In this document: one piece after another, positions 1 to 42,600 of the stretch | Layout: each line of letters starts with the position of its first letter | Position numbering within the stretch: the first letter of the stretch is position 1 | Source: Rhynochetos jubatus | Taxonomy: Eukaryota > Chordata > Aves > Eurypygiformes > Rhynochetidae | DNA length: 64,000 nucleotides | Reading direction: 5' to 3' | Assembly (NCBI GenBank): GCA_027574665.1 | Contig: CM050656.1 | Span: forward strand, 2,169,001-2,233,000 | Position numbers and translations under genes: made by a program | Notes under the pieces: generated by a model | The model's input: the letters and a program-made list of their open reading frames with translations, nothing else | What the model was told of the DNA's origin: nothing | Databases searched by the model: none

Positions 1-2086
1 CTTTGCTTCCAGGAACAAATGAGAGACGATGCTTCACATTCTGCTTTGAAACAGTACAATGAAGTACGTGTAGTTACCAGAATGGTGGTTCTTTCCTTCA
101 AACACCTAGGGGCGACAGGGCCAGGACCTCTGGGTGCCAGCTTTTGCTTCTTGCGGTGCCAGTGATGGGAGAGCAAGCGACGGACCATAACTTCATGGGT
201 TATTTAGAGCTTTTGATGGTGGAAATTTTTTACTTGTTTTGAAAGTGAGACCTTTAAAGTATTTGCAGTAACATCCATGACATATCAGTAAGTTTATAAG
301 CTTTTGAATTATATGTCTGTTTTTCTTGTACAACGTATGGGAGTGATCTCTGCCAGCTTCTTATGGAGAAGTGGTTGAACAGCAAATTTTTGTTGTACCT
401 TTAAAAGAGGAACCTGGGCTGTTCCTCATTAGACCATACGTTTCATAGTATGAACAGCGTACCCTTATGTCAAGTAAATTATTTTAAAAGGTTCTTTTTT
501 TTCATTTCAGTCAGAAACTTGGGAAAAGACCAGATAACTTCAATCTTAGGCTTTTGGAAATAATCCTGGCCTGTATCTTTGTGAAATGACAGACTTAATA
601 GAAAGCTATAGCAAGATAATTCCTCTGGCCTTCATGGCTCACCTATTAGGAAGTAGGCTAATGGAAGAGGTACAGCTAAGGTTGGCCTCCTAACAGCAGT
701 GCTGAGAGGCAAATGTTCTTCTAAAGTGGGGGTTGTGAAGCACTGCCCTTGAAATTTTGAGCTTTCCTCTTTAATTGCCCAAAATGTATCTTAAAATGTG
801 CTCTGATTATAACCTGGGTGAATGGGGAGAAAAATGGATGGGACTGACTCATCTTGCAGACCACAATGAAGATGGTCGGTGCTGAAGAAGTAGCTTGGCT
901 CCAGCCCCAGCTGAATTTGCAAGGGCTCTCCTTGTGGGAGAGCTTGCAGGGAGACAAGAATCCTGAAATACTCTGCCTTCACCAATCAGGTCTATTGAAT
1001 TGCCTCTGCTTTACGCCATGGTCAAGGCTTAAAGTGGTGTCAGGGTCACGGGATGATGGTATCAAAGTCTCTGGTGAGGGCAGAAGGGGGAGGAGGAATA
1101 GCTGGGAGCAGAGGGTGGCTTCCCTCATTGTAACCAAATGCTTTGGGTTCATTAGGAGCCACTGGTTCCTCTGCAGGACTGGCTCTCTGCTCTGCAGGAG
1201 CTTGTCGAGGCGCTGCCCCGGATGAGAGAACAGGGACGTACTCAGGAGTGTTAAAAACTGGGAAGGAATCACCCTTTTCTTCTCCTCCTGGTCTTCTGCA
1301 TCCATGTACACTTTTTATATACGGTATGTATAGTACAGCACGAGCTGAAAGGCCAGTGGGTTTCATAGTGTTGGCACCAATCCTTTTGGCAACATAGATG
1401 TTCTCAAGGAGATTGTTCTCAGAAATATTTCAGGAAGGAGAATACTTTTGAGGGACTCCCTAAATCTTATTTCTTGCCCCAGCGTTCTCTGACTTGAGCT
1501 GTAAATTTTACTAATTCTTCAATTGTGGTTAACTACAACGGCAACCACACTCTGTATGTTTTACTCTGATATCTTCTCCTGAGCTTTTTTTAAAGTATAA
1601 AAATGCTTATATTGGGTTTTAACAGAATTTATGTAATTATGAGATGAAAATAAAAAAAAGATCAAAGTAGCTGAAACGAAAGAATAGTATCGAAATGCTA
1701 CCGTGAAGTTTTGTGCAGTCTTCACTGCTGAAATGGATCTCCGGGAGCTTCTGTGCATGCAGCCCTTTGAACATTAACTATCTCTTGGGCATTTTGGTTG
1801 TTTGGATTTGTAGTGCCTTTCAGATGACCAAACCCAGAAGGTGAACAATGGTCAGCAAAAGCTTGAAGGAATGGGGCGCTATATAGTGCTGATGACAAAA
1901 GAGCAATATTGTATTTAATTGGTATTCTAAGCAATGGTTCCCTCAAATGACATTCTTATTTTGTTCTTATTTTCTGCTTACAAAGGTGTGAGTATTAAAT
2001 TAACCGAAGTGCACCAAAATGAAACCCTAGTGAAGTTATAGACTGATAATTATCATCTCTCAGTTAATTTTCTATATGTTTTTCAG
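1..2086 (+). other. LEPR: LEPR 5' intron (upstream of the start-codon exon)
   Basis: In other vertebrates LEPR begins with non-coding exons shared with LEPROT. This stretch is therefore most likely intron, with one possible small exon at 13-63 listed separately. No LEPROT coding sequence is present, so that gene would lie upstream of the window. A minus-strand stretch at about 1046-1440 is unusually open, but I recognise no protein in it. Confidence 0.5.
13..63 (+). other. Possible 5' non-coding exon of LEPR
   Basis: A pyrimidine-rich stretch ending in CAG at 10-12 is followed by 51 bases and a strong donor (gaa|gtacgt) at 64. The 51 bases are open in one frame and contain an ATG at 19-21. 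Joined to the exon at 2087, that ATG would open an upstream frame overlapping the LEPR start in another frame. I have no homology for it, so it is only a splice-motif candidate. Confidence 0.25.
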
Positions 2087-2105
2087 ATCAGCTCTACAAA
2101 ACAAG

Positions 2106-33046
<30,941 letters not shown>

Positions 33047-36000
33047 GTCACACCCCATCACTTGATACTCTTAGCGGGTTTTTTAGGTGTTGGTACGTTC
33101 CCCTGGTTTTGCCTCTCCCGACTTCTGTCGGGAGCTCTCCCGTTTGGAAGCTGGGTAACTGGTTCTGTATTTGAGTGCCAGGATTTTCGTAGGAAGCAAT
33201 TCCATTTCTTGACCTGATTCTCAAACGTGAGGCTTTCCTTTAGAGATCTGGGTCCCAGTTAGCCTCTGGTGCCAAGGTGTCTGTTGGTGGTGCCTGTTGG
33301 GTGTATGTCTGAGCACCCCAGTGAAGAACCACGCTTGGAATTGGACTCCGGGCTGTATGTGTTTGGGTGAGAGGCTGGGATGTGATCCAGATACGGTCTG
33401 TGCTCACCCCTGGTCGTCGGGCTGTGGCCTGCCCCCAGGGCAGAGCCTTCCGCAGCTGCACGCCGCGACCGTGCAGGGCCACCACGTTGCTCAGCCGCGG
33501 GCAGAGCGCAGCAGCGCGTGCCTGGACCTGACCGTGGGAGACTCTTCCTCCGGTGGGGAGAGGCAGAGGAGTCGGGGCTTTCCAGGCCTTGCTGTGGAGA
33601 TTCCCAAACACCCCTCAAGGGCTGGGAAGGATTCAAGCAACACACCCCCAGTGAGCACAGCCCTTTCTCCATGCATTTACTAAGTGGCGCTTTACCGTCC
33701 CGTTGCGATCGTGCCCAATTCGGTAGCAGTCGGCTTCTTTCCATTTATTGTTGTGGAGCAGGACCAGGTTTTCCACTGGGCTGAGCTCTTCAGCCGTCAG
33801 CTCGCTGTGCTCAAAGAGCTGCTTCTTGCTTCGGGGTTTGCTTGGGGACCCCAAGGGCAAGATGGAAAGGAGTGACCTAATACGTAGATGGGATGATGTA
33901 CGTGTGTGGTGGTTTTTTGAGGGGGAAGCTGGAATGTGTCGTTTCACTGGGAATGATTCGTGACACCGAGTGCTACAGACCGGGTCGGCCTGGATGCGGT
34001 CGCTCAGGGCCTGCCAGGTTGTGATAGATCGCTATCCGCTTGAACCGGTGGTAAATGGGCGCACCGTGCCAATACCAGATACATCCCTTTCCCCCCCCCA
34101 GAATCCTGCTGTATTTATTGCTCAGCTGACGTCAGCCTTAAATTGAGCCCGTGAACACGCGGATGGTCCGCGTGGAAAGGCAGCCACAGCGCTGTATTGC
34201 GGTTGTTGACAGGGAGGGCCTGACCAGTGACGGCAAACTTGGGGCTGCCGTTACGGGTCTCTTTTAATTGAAAATATTGATCAGTGGCATCAAAGAGACT
34301 GCGAGGTCGGAGATGGGCTGAGCAGCGCGTCCGAGCGTGAGACACCCCTGAATAAGTAACGGTTCCAGTAGCTAAAGGGGGTACTGCAAGAAGAGAATCA
34401 GAATTCTTGTGGCTATGTTACGTGTGGGGTGTTAGCCGGGTAAAATGATGTACTTGGAAGTAAATTATCTACATTTTTGTTGTTGAACACAAGATCCTAG
34501 TTGCAAAGGGTACTGCCGAAAAACTAACATCCCTTCCAAACGCCGTGCCGAAGAGCCCGCTTTTACTGACAAGGCAGCGCTTTGATCCAAGGATCCTGTG
34601 TTTTTCATCTCCAGAGAGCTAGTCAGTCTCTGCAGACTTGGAGGAGTTGCCGTGCCTTGACCAGCCCTGCCCCGCCGAAAAGATGCAGGTGGGAGAAAAA
34701 CTGGATGCTGCATCTCAGCTGTCTTTCCTGGGATAAGCAGGTAGAGAAAGCCACACCGATTCGCAAGCCAAATGTATTTTTGCTACTTCATAGTTAGTAA
34801 ATATTTTTGTACGTGTGCCTTTTCGAAGAGCTGTTCTGAGGAGCTAAGGAACAGGAGTCGTGCGGATTCCAGAGCGAAATTTCTGTGCAGCTTCTAAAGG
34901 CAATTAAAAGGGCAAACCCCGGCAAGAATAGGAGACGGTAGGAGAGGTGCGGAAACGCTTGAATCCATCAGTGATAAGAAATCCCACAGAGCCAAAGGGA
35001 CCAAAGCAAGTTTCTGTCTGCACTTTGAATTTCAGACCAGCTTTACAAAAAAACCCCGCTGCTTGATCTCAAACCAGCTGCTAACCCGGCTCGTGCTGGG
35101 CGTCTCCGTTTCTGGGTGTTGAATATGACCCACATCTTAATGTACTTGATTCAGAAACACCCTGTGTGGCAGGGGGAGCGAGAACATGTTTTGTGTAAGC
35201 GTCCCAAGCTCCTTGTCACGTGAAAACGGGATTGGTGGCTGCAGGGACAAGCCTGAACTCTTGAAAAGGTTCCCTAGAGCTCGGTGAGTAGTTGCAATTA
35301 GCTCCTGGGCGAACGCTGAACCTGGAATTCGCCTGAAAAAAGAAATTCCCTCCTGCCAGCACGGGAACTTGATGTGCACAGCCTCCGGCTCTGACCGGTG
35401 TCCCCCGGAACGGACGGGTGTGGGATTCTGCCTCTCCTGACGGCTTGTCCACCAGATCCACCCTCCCCTGGACGCTGAAGTTGGGAGATGCGGGGAGGGT
35501 AACGTAGGTCCTGCTGCCCCACCAAACCCGCCCCAGCCAACGCCACGGGCATCCCTGACGTCGTGCAACTGAATTTGGGGTGGAAGACCCAGATTCCTGC
35601 ACGTCAACCTCCTCTTGTTAACTGGGGTGCAGAGGCAGCGCAAGCCGGTGAAAGGCGGTTTTGCGACGGCTGCCGTAGCGTAACCGTGTGGCCTGCCGTT
35701 TGGAGGACAGACCCCCCTCCCCAGGCCCCTGCCGCACACCCCTCTGCCGCACGCCCTCTGCGCAGCCTTGGGAAGCGAAGGGCAGCCCAGTTCTCCGTAG
35801 GCTGGCATAATAAACGCATGGCTCATCGTGAGGTTTGGGTTTCCGTAATTACTGTGTCCAGAAAAATTACTTGGTCGCGTTTCAAGATGGTCTTTCCCAA
35901 GGAATGAACAGCCCACGTTGCTTGTATCCCACAGAGCCCTCATCCAGTTGCTCTGTAAGGACAGGAGTGCCGTTGACCATGGGAACGGTCAGCTGGGTGA

Positions 36001-36390
36001 GCCAGCGAAGGTTTTCCTGGGAATGTGGGAAAATGCAGGAGTTAGTCTTCCGTCCCCGTCATGCAGGGCTCTGACGTGCCTCGGGGCTGAGGGCCGGGGA
36101 ATGTTTGCAGCCGGGGCTTGCCGTGCTGCCCGCAGCTCTGGTCCGGGGTTGCTGTGTTACAGACGCAGTGCAGACTGTCTTCCCTGGGTGGAAGGGGGCA
36201 GATATCCAGCTGCTGCCACCTCTGGGCATCCAGCCTGTCCCCCCAGAGACCCTCTCTGCCATCCCAGTCGTGGTGGTTTCCTCCTGGCCAGAGCGAGTGG
36301 TGCTGCACCAATCGGTGGGGTATTTACAGAAATCCCTGCTGTGGGTGTAAGAAATGCCGCAGGTACTAGGGGATCGCTTCTGCTTCCCGG
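33047..36390 (+). other. LEPR: LEPR 3' UTR, then intergenic DNA
   Basis: No repeat family is evident. Candidate ends of the LEPR message are AGTAAA at 34796-34801 followed by T/G-rich sequence, and AATAAA at 35809-35814. The stretch from 35.1 kb is GC-rich and contains a 268-codon minus-strand frame (35137-35943) that I do not recognise and doubt is coding. Confidence 0.5.
35809..35814 (+). terminator. Candidate LEPR poly(A) signal
   Basis: AATAAA about 2.76 kb after the stop codon, followed by a GT-rich stretch (about 35828-35845). It is the first canonical hexamer I found downstream of the stop. The weaker AGTAAA at 34796 is an alternative. Confidence 0.3.
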
Positions 36391-36908
36391 AATCTTTTGG
36401 GTTGGAAAATACCATTAAGACCACCAAGTCCAACCGTTAACCCAGCACTGCCCAGCCCACCACTGACCCATGGCCCTCAGCACCTCGTCCACACGGCTCT
36501 GAAACCCCTCCCGGGATGGTGACTCCCCCCTCCCTGGGCAGCCCCTTCCAATGCCTGACAGCCCTTTCTGGGAAGACATTGTCCCCAATATCCCATCTAA
36601 ACCTCCCCTGGCACAGCTTGAGGCCGTTTCCTCTTGTCCCATCACTTGTCACTTGGGAGAAGAGACCGACCCCCCCCTCTCTGCCCCCTCCTTTCAGGGA
36701 GCTGTAGGGAGCGATAAGGTCTCCCTGAGCCTCCTCCTCTCCAGGCTGAACCCCCCCAGCTCCCTCAGCCCCTCCCCACAGGAATTGTGCTCCAGACCCT
36801 TCCCCAGCTCCGTTCCCTTCTCCAGCCACGCTCCAGTCCCTCAGGGTCTGTCCCCAGCGAGGGAAGGCTCAGTGTATAACTGACGCACTCAACTGAGCCA
36901 TCGGTCTT
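36391..36908 (-). mobile_element. CR1-tailed SINE-like element with tRNA-like head (copy B)
   Basis: Near-identical to the element at 7980-8504 but in opposite orientation. Its CR1 3' tail is at the left edge (aatcttttgggttggaaaat) and its tRNA-like head is at the right (tcggtc at 36901-36906 is the complement of GACCGA). Both copies share the same 5' boundary, after which flanking sequences differ completely. Copy B keeps a longer body segment ('ttcagcctggagaggagg') that is altered in copy A. The frames crossing it are shadows. Confidence 0.62.
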
Positions 36909-39197
36909 GGCATTTTCATCCCTACCGAATGGACACTCGATCCCGCGCTTCACCTCTCTCTGCTGCTTTATAAAGCCAAAATCTGTGTATCCTGAGGCCA
37001 CCATCTGCCACCGTCAGCCTCTGCCCCGGTCTCCGGTTACAGTTTCCGCTCCCGCGGCAGCATCTGCCTCTGGGAGAGGAAATTGAGGGCTGGGTCAGCT
37101 ACTGCAGTCTTTTCTCACCATTATTTTTTTTTCCCTCAACTTCAGGGAGTTTGTTGGACAAAGCCGAGTCCTTCCCATGCCGTGCTGGACCCGTGTGATG
37201 GTCCGTGTCGCCGGCGGTCTCCGGTCCCTGGGCAGCCGAGACGCGTGCTTTGCGTGGGATTTCGTTGCTTACGCCTCGGTGAGACGAGGCCGGGCAGGTA
37301 CAGGTGTTCTGAGGGGGTTGGGGAGGGTGGTCTTCCCTGCGGAGCTAGGAGCAGACGGTCCTCCTGCTGTCTGTCGGTGGCTTTGCGCCACAGGAAGGGC
37401 CGGAGCGGCGCCGGGCCGGCTGCTTGTCCCGAGCAGCTCGTCTTCCTACCAGGTTTGTGAGAGACTTGGGGCTCAGTTCCCATTCGATGGACTGGAGATA
37501 ACGCCTCCCGCAGAGTTTTGCTTGTGCCTGTGGTGAGCTTGAGCGTTGATTTTTGAGCGCAGATACCTTATTTTTAAGCACACAGGAACTCTGAATGCTG
37601 GGACTGCAAGCACAGCCCCTTTTGGGGCACGTCGCTTGCCCGAGCAGTGAAATGCTCGTTTAGAATTGGAGTTAGCAGAGGCGGAGCACTGCAGAGGAAA
37701 GTGAACTGTATCATCTCTGCGTGACTTTGCTGACGGTGTCACAGCTCCCACTCCTTCCCCGACTCCGGAACGGCTTTGCTCAGGCAGCGGGTGCCGAGGG
37801 ATGTGGGTCTTTCGCCCAGTGAAGGGCTGGAAGGAGAGGTTCACGCTCAGGAGTTGTGCACTCAGAGCTGGCTGAATCGGAATGGAGCCAGGGCCACGCT
37901 TGGTGCCTCTCCCTGGCTCCAGACCCGTCTTGGGAAGAGACGCGGGAAGTCCCTGCCAAGAAACGGGGAGAAAGTGGGGAAGAGGGTCAGGCCGTGATCT
38001 GTGCCAGAGGAAGAGGGCTGCTGGCGGCAAGGCGGTATTTGGCTCGTGACCTTCATCGCTGGGGCGCAGGAAGAGAAATGTGGTGGGAGACGCGTTTTGG
38101 GGTGTCCCCGGAGCGCCACAGACCGGGGGCTTGGCTGGGGAGTAAGCCAGCACCGTTTCTGTGTGCTTCCAACAGGGAAACCGTAAATGGTTGCCCATAA
38201 ATAAACCCCTGCCTTTGCGACAGCGCGGTGTTATCTCCCAGTAAGGCTGGTTGTTTTGAGGGGGGGATGGGGGATGGGGTTCTGCTGTGGCTCCGCACCC
38301 ACCAGGGAAGGCCTTTTCCATTGAAACTGGACAAGCGATTAGGAGGAACCCTGTGCAGCTTCTGAAGCACGTGTTAAGCCCTAATATTAAGCTCTTGCAA
38401 ATGAATTGTGAAGAGTATTCAGGAGTGCAGCTCGTTTATCTAAGCAAATTAACCAGATGTGTCATTATTCCCTTTACACGTCACTTGCAGCTTGTCTCGG
38501 TTTAACAGCTAAACGTCCTTTTTTGTAAACGGCAGTTGGTGTTGGAAGCAGCAGGAAACGGATTTTCGTATTCCGAACACGCGTAGTTTGTTACTCTGAG
38601 CCAGCGATCTGAGCCATCAGCCCTGGGATTCAGAGTCTGCGGTGAAACGGGGTTTGGGGTTTTCTTTTCCCCTCGCATCAGCGGTGAACTGATTTCTTCT
38701 CTATATGTGGCTCCCACTTGGGGAGCATCTACGGGAACTACTTCCCGCTGAGGGGGGTGTAACTGGAAACACCACGTCCTAAACAGCGTCCGAGTTGCTA
38801 TAATTACACACGTGGTTATATAATACAAAATATAGTTAAATATGAAGCAACGAACTGTTAGTTGTTGCTGTGGCCGGTGACTAGGTGTTTGCCTGTTGTG
38901 GCCACTCTCCACCTGGCGTGGGAGCCAGCAGTCAGCGGGAGCCCGTCCTGCCCCCAGCATGTCCCACGGGTCAACTCCATCCCTGACGTGGTTTTTGTTT
39001 TTCATTGGGAATATCTTTAGAGTTTCCCTTTGCCATTTACTGGAGCTGGGCCTCGAACAGACCAGAGCTGCCGTGTAACACGTGGCCCTACTGTCCGGTG
39101 GCTCTGGACCTATTGTCCCGCAGTGTCCCACCCTGCGTGGCCGGATGCAGGGCAGAGCGCAGCCAGCTCAGGGCAGGTGTCCCTGCTTTTCCCGGGA
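36909..39197. other. Intergenic DNA without recognised gene
   Basis: GC-rich sequence with a 282-codon minus-strand frame at 37473-38321 and a 209-codon one at 38502-39131. Neither resembles a protein I know, and both are rich in proline, serine and arginine as GC-rich chance frames are. No repeat was recognised. Confidence 0.5.
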
Positions 39198-39241
39198 TGC
39201 ATGATCTTAAGGGTCTTTTCCAAACCAAAGGATTCTAGGAT
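39198..39241 (+). mobile_element. CR1 3' terminal scrap
   Basis: The sequence 'cttaagggtcttttccaaac' followed by 'caaaggattctagg' is the last 40 bases or so of a CR1-type tail in + orientation. Only the extreme 3' end is present. Confidence 0.6.
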
Positions 39242-39411
39242 GCGGCTCGTTTGTTGCACCCACGCCTGGCCCTTCCGTGGCCGCGCTTGCCGGTGCAGGT
39301 GTAACGGATGTAAAGAGCAGATTTCTGGTCCCTGCCCAAATCCCTGGGCACAGGTAGCCTGCTCGGTGTCTGTCGGGTTTTGGCACTTCCCTCCCTGCTT
39401 TGAGCAACGTT

Positions 39412-39638
39412 TAGAGAGATGGAGATTGGACATCAGGAAGGAATTCTTCCCAGAGAGGGTGGGGGGCACTGGGACAGTGAAGCTGTGGATGCCCCATCCC
39501 TGGCAGTGTCCAAGGCCAGGCTGGATGAGGCTTGGAGCAACCTGGGCTAGTGGAGGGTGTCCCTGCCCATGGCAGGGGGTGGGACTGGGGGGGCTTTGAG
39601 GTCCCTTCCCACCCAAACCACCCTGTGATTATATGAAA
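39412..39638 (+). mobile_element. CR1 non-LTR retrotransposon fragment
   Basis: CR1 tail in + orientation: 'ggacatcaggaaggaattct', 'gctgtggatgccccatccc', 'gatgaggcttggagcaacc', 'ggtcccttcccacccaaacc', ending 'accctgtgatt'. It is of the same subfamily as the copies at 10.1, 16.7, 22.6 and 44.1 kb. 5' truncated. Confidence 0.9.
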
Positions 39639-42600
39639 CACCCTCCTGTGCTGAGTCGCTGCAAGGCATTGTGTAGTTTTGAGGAAGCTGACCAAGGCAT
39701 CGCTGTGAGCAGCTCCCTCGCCCCACAGTCACAGGGCTGAGCACAACTTGGGACAGAAATGCCAACACAAAGCCCTCGAGCGCCCCGAAAAGCCACCGAG
39801 TCCCATGGGAGCAGCGTTGTCCCTGCTCACGCCTTCGCCTGAGGAGCCATTGCCACCCTCAAGCCCGGCGTGGGGCTGTGAGGTCAGCAGCCCCCGTGTC
39901 CCCACGCCGCGCTATTTTACTTTACAAGCCCCTGGGTGGTTCTTTGCCCTGGGCACTCGCCTGCTGTGCCCCGCAAAGTCCTGCTTGGCACATGGGCTCT
40001 GCTCACCAGCAACTGCCTCGTCCCTGCGGGCGCCACGGAGCTGGGGCAAAACGCCAGGCACCACCAGCCAGGGTGGCACTCCGCTGCCCCGGGAAGTCTC
40101 ACTGACCAGCGAATCACTTGCTTCTGGGCAGGTAAGGAAAAGTCCTGTGATGCAAACGGGATTTCAAGGATGGAAACCCACACCTCCCTCCCTCCTCTGC
40201 ACAAGCTGCTGCCCAGCTCGCCCAGACCAGCGGTCGGGGAACCTGCAGCCAGGGGAGAGATGGGGCTGGGGTGGCCGGAGGACACTGCACATGCTCCTTT
40301 ATGTGTCTCTGCAAAAAAAAACCCCAACCAAACCCAACATGTTTGCTGATTTTTGGAGATTTCTAAGGTTGTCTGTAGTCAGTCCTACAGTCTGATGCAC
40401 TTCTGGAGTGTGCTTTAATGGTTAGCTGAATATTATATTCATATTTATATTATATATTGTTACTTTGAATAATAATATTCTATGCAGTACAGTCAGATTT
40501 GTTTATTTATTACATTTCTAGTCCTGTATACCACAATCCCTGGCAGGAGTTATCCCCACGGACACGTGCAGGGCGGCAGCAGCGTGACGGGGTACGGCCA
40601 GAGCGCGATGGCCGCGGAGGTGGGTTGCTGTACGGGGGTAACGAGCGCTCTCCGTGTGTGCACCGTCACCTTCCTTTCCGCCGTTTATACGTAAAACCTG
40701 CAGGTGAAATGTGTTTTGCTGTGGATATTCCAATTTATGTGTCCCCTACTGCAGAAGAAGTAATTCAAATGTGTGTTCGTGGTGTGAACGGCTGTGAGAG
40801 GAAGGATCCCGTTCCTCCAGTCTTCCTTCTGCTGGGAAAGGAACAGGAGTTCGGTTGGTCAAGGCCTGAATTACATCCACAGGCCCTGGCGCGCATACGG
40901 ACTTTTTCCAACGTGCGACGATAAACCGCGGAGGTTTCCGCCCTTGGCCGGGTGGCGGGACGCTGCCGATCGCACAGACTCGGTGTGTAGCACTGCGCTG
41001 CCGGCACGCAGCCCTGGGAATACCCAAAGGTCCCCCCCAAAATAATTCCCTTCCAAGAAGAGCCAAACTGGGGACACACAGCACCCTGGTGGCTGGAAAA
41101 CCGCTTGGCTTTGGCAGGCGTCATTCTGTTCGCTAATTATCCTAAACAAAAAAAGGAGTTGTCTGTGCGAGACTCTAATTAATTACTGCCCATCAGGAGC
41201 TTCTTATGCAAGAGCTGTCATCAGCCAAGCAGGGAAAGGCACTGGGAAACGCTCACTAGGAGATCTGAAAATCAGTCTTGATGGCTTATGAAATAATGCG
41301 GCGTCCTGCTGTTCGGGCATGAATGGAAAAGCAAATGATGAAGAGCGACGGAGGAAAGGAGGTCCTGGGGGGCTTTTCATGTTGATGAAAAGCCGTGGAC
41401 AGGGAGGTCTTGGGGCTGTGTGGGGCCTGTGCACGTTAAAGGTCAGGGCAGTGCACGCCTCTGTTGGTGCTGCGGCTGTCATTAGTGTCTTGTCTTGCCT
41501 TTCTTACCACCACCAACGCACAGCGCCGCTTGGCATCGCCCGAGATGGGTCCTTTCGGAATGCAAATGGAACTCATTGCCTGAAAATTACTTTCAAACCA
41601 TCCATTTATGTCTTCAAACCTGAGTGCGGCACTAAGGAGAGGTAACAAACGCCAAACTTTGTGGTGCTACTTTTACAAAGCTGCTCCTCGGCGGAGAAAC
41701 TCAGTCCTGAAACCGAGGGCTTGTCAGCTGCGTCACCTTGCGAAGGAGAATGGGTGTGATGGGAAAGCCAAGCACCAGACTCGCTGTTCCCTCTCCCAAA
41801 TCAAAGCTGGCAAGGCAGTGCTGGGAGACGTAGCTGTAGGTGGGCTGGAGACACAGCACAGGCTGCAACTTGTGCTGGAAAGAAACGCTCACAGCCTTAT
41901 GACGATACAAGATCTGGGCCGGAAGAGCTTGGCACTGAAAGAGTTATTTAGTCTTCTGCCTGCCTGTTGTCAGAAGCGGGGTGCAGAGCCCTGATGCTGA
42001 TTAGCCGAACAGCCTCATGTCCCAGCTGCTGCTTCTCAGTGGGGACCAACTCGCTCCAGGACCAGAAGGGTGCCTTACCCCCCGCTCTCCGCCCTGCACA
42101 CCGTCCTGCACACCCAGGCAATTTCTTCTGGCTGGAAAGGTGGTACAGAGAGATTTCTTCCGACAGCTCTACCTAATATGAAGGGTGGTTGCTGGGTTTC
42201 CTTTTGTTTTCAATCCACGGGATTTCGAAATGCACTCTGGAAATACCAACACCGGGGTTTTTGCTTCTTACCTTATAACTGTGGGTCTCTTTTGCTCTTT
42301 TTCCGCTCAGTTGGGTATGAAAACGGATGTTGAATTAGGAGCGCTGTCCTTACCGCTCTCCGATGACTGACACCCCCTTTCCTAGGTGGGGATTGATAGG
42401 TTGCGCTGCGAAGCACTCGGAGCTATCTAGCTGAAGCCGCCGCTCCTACGTCGTTGCGTTGGCAAGGTTAAAACCGCGCTAGCTTTTGCAGAGAGCCAAA
42501 TTCAGCGTGTCTGAAGCTGTATTTCAGTGCAAGTGCTGCTTTGTGACACCCTCACGGTGCTGCCCACGACCATGAAGAGGTGACAGAGCGCAGAAACAGA

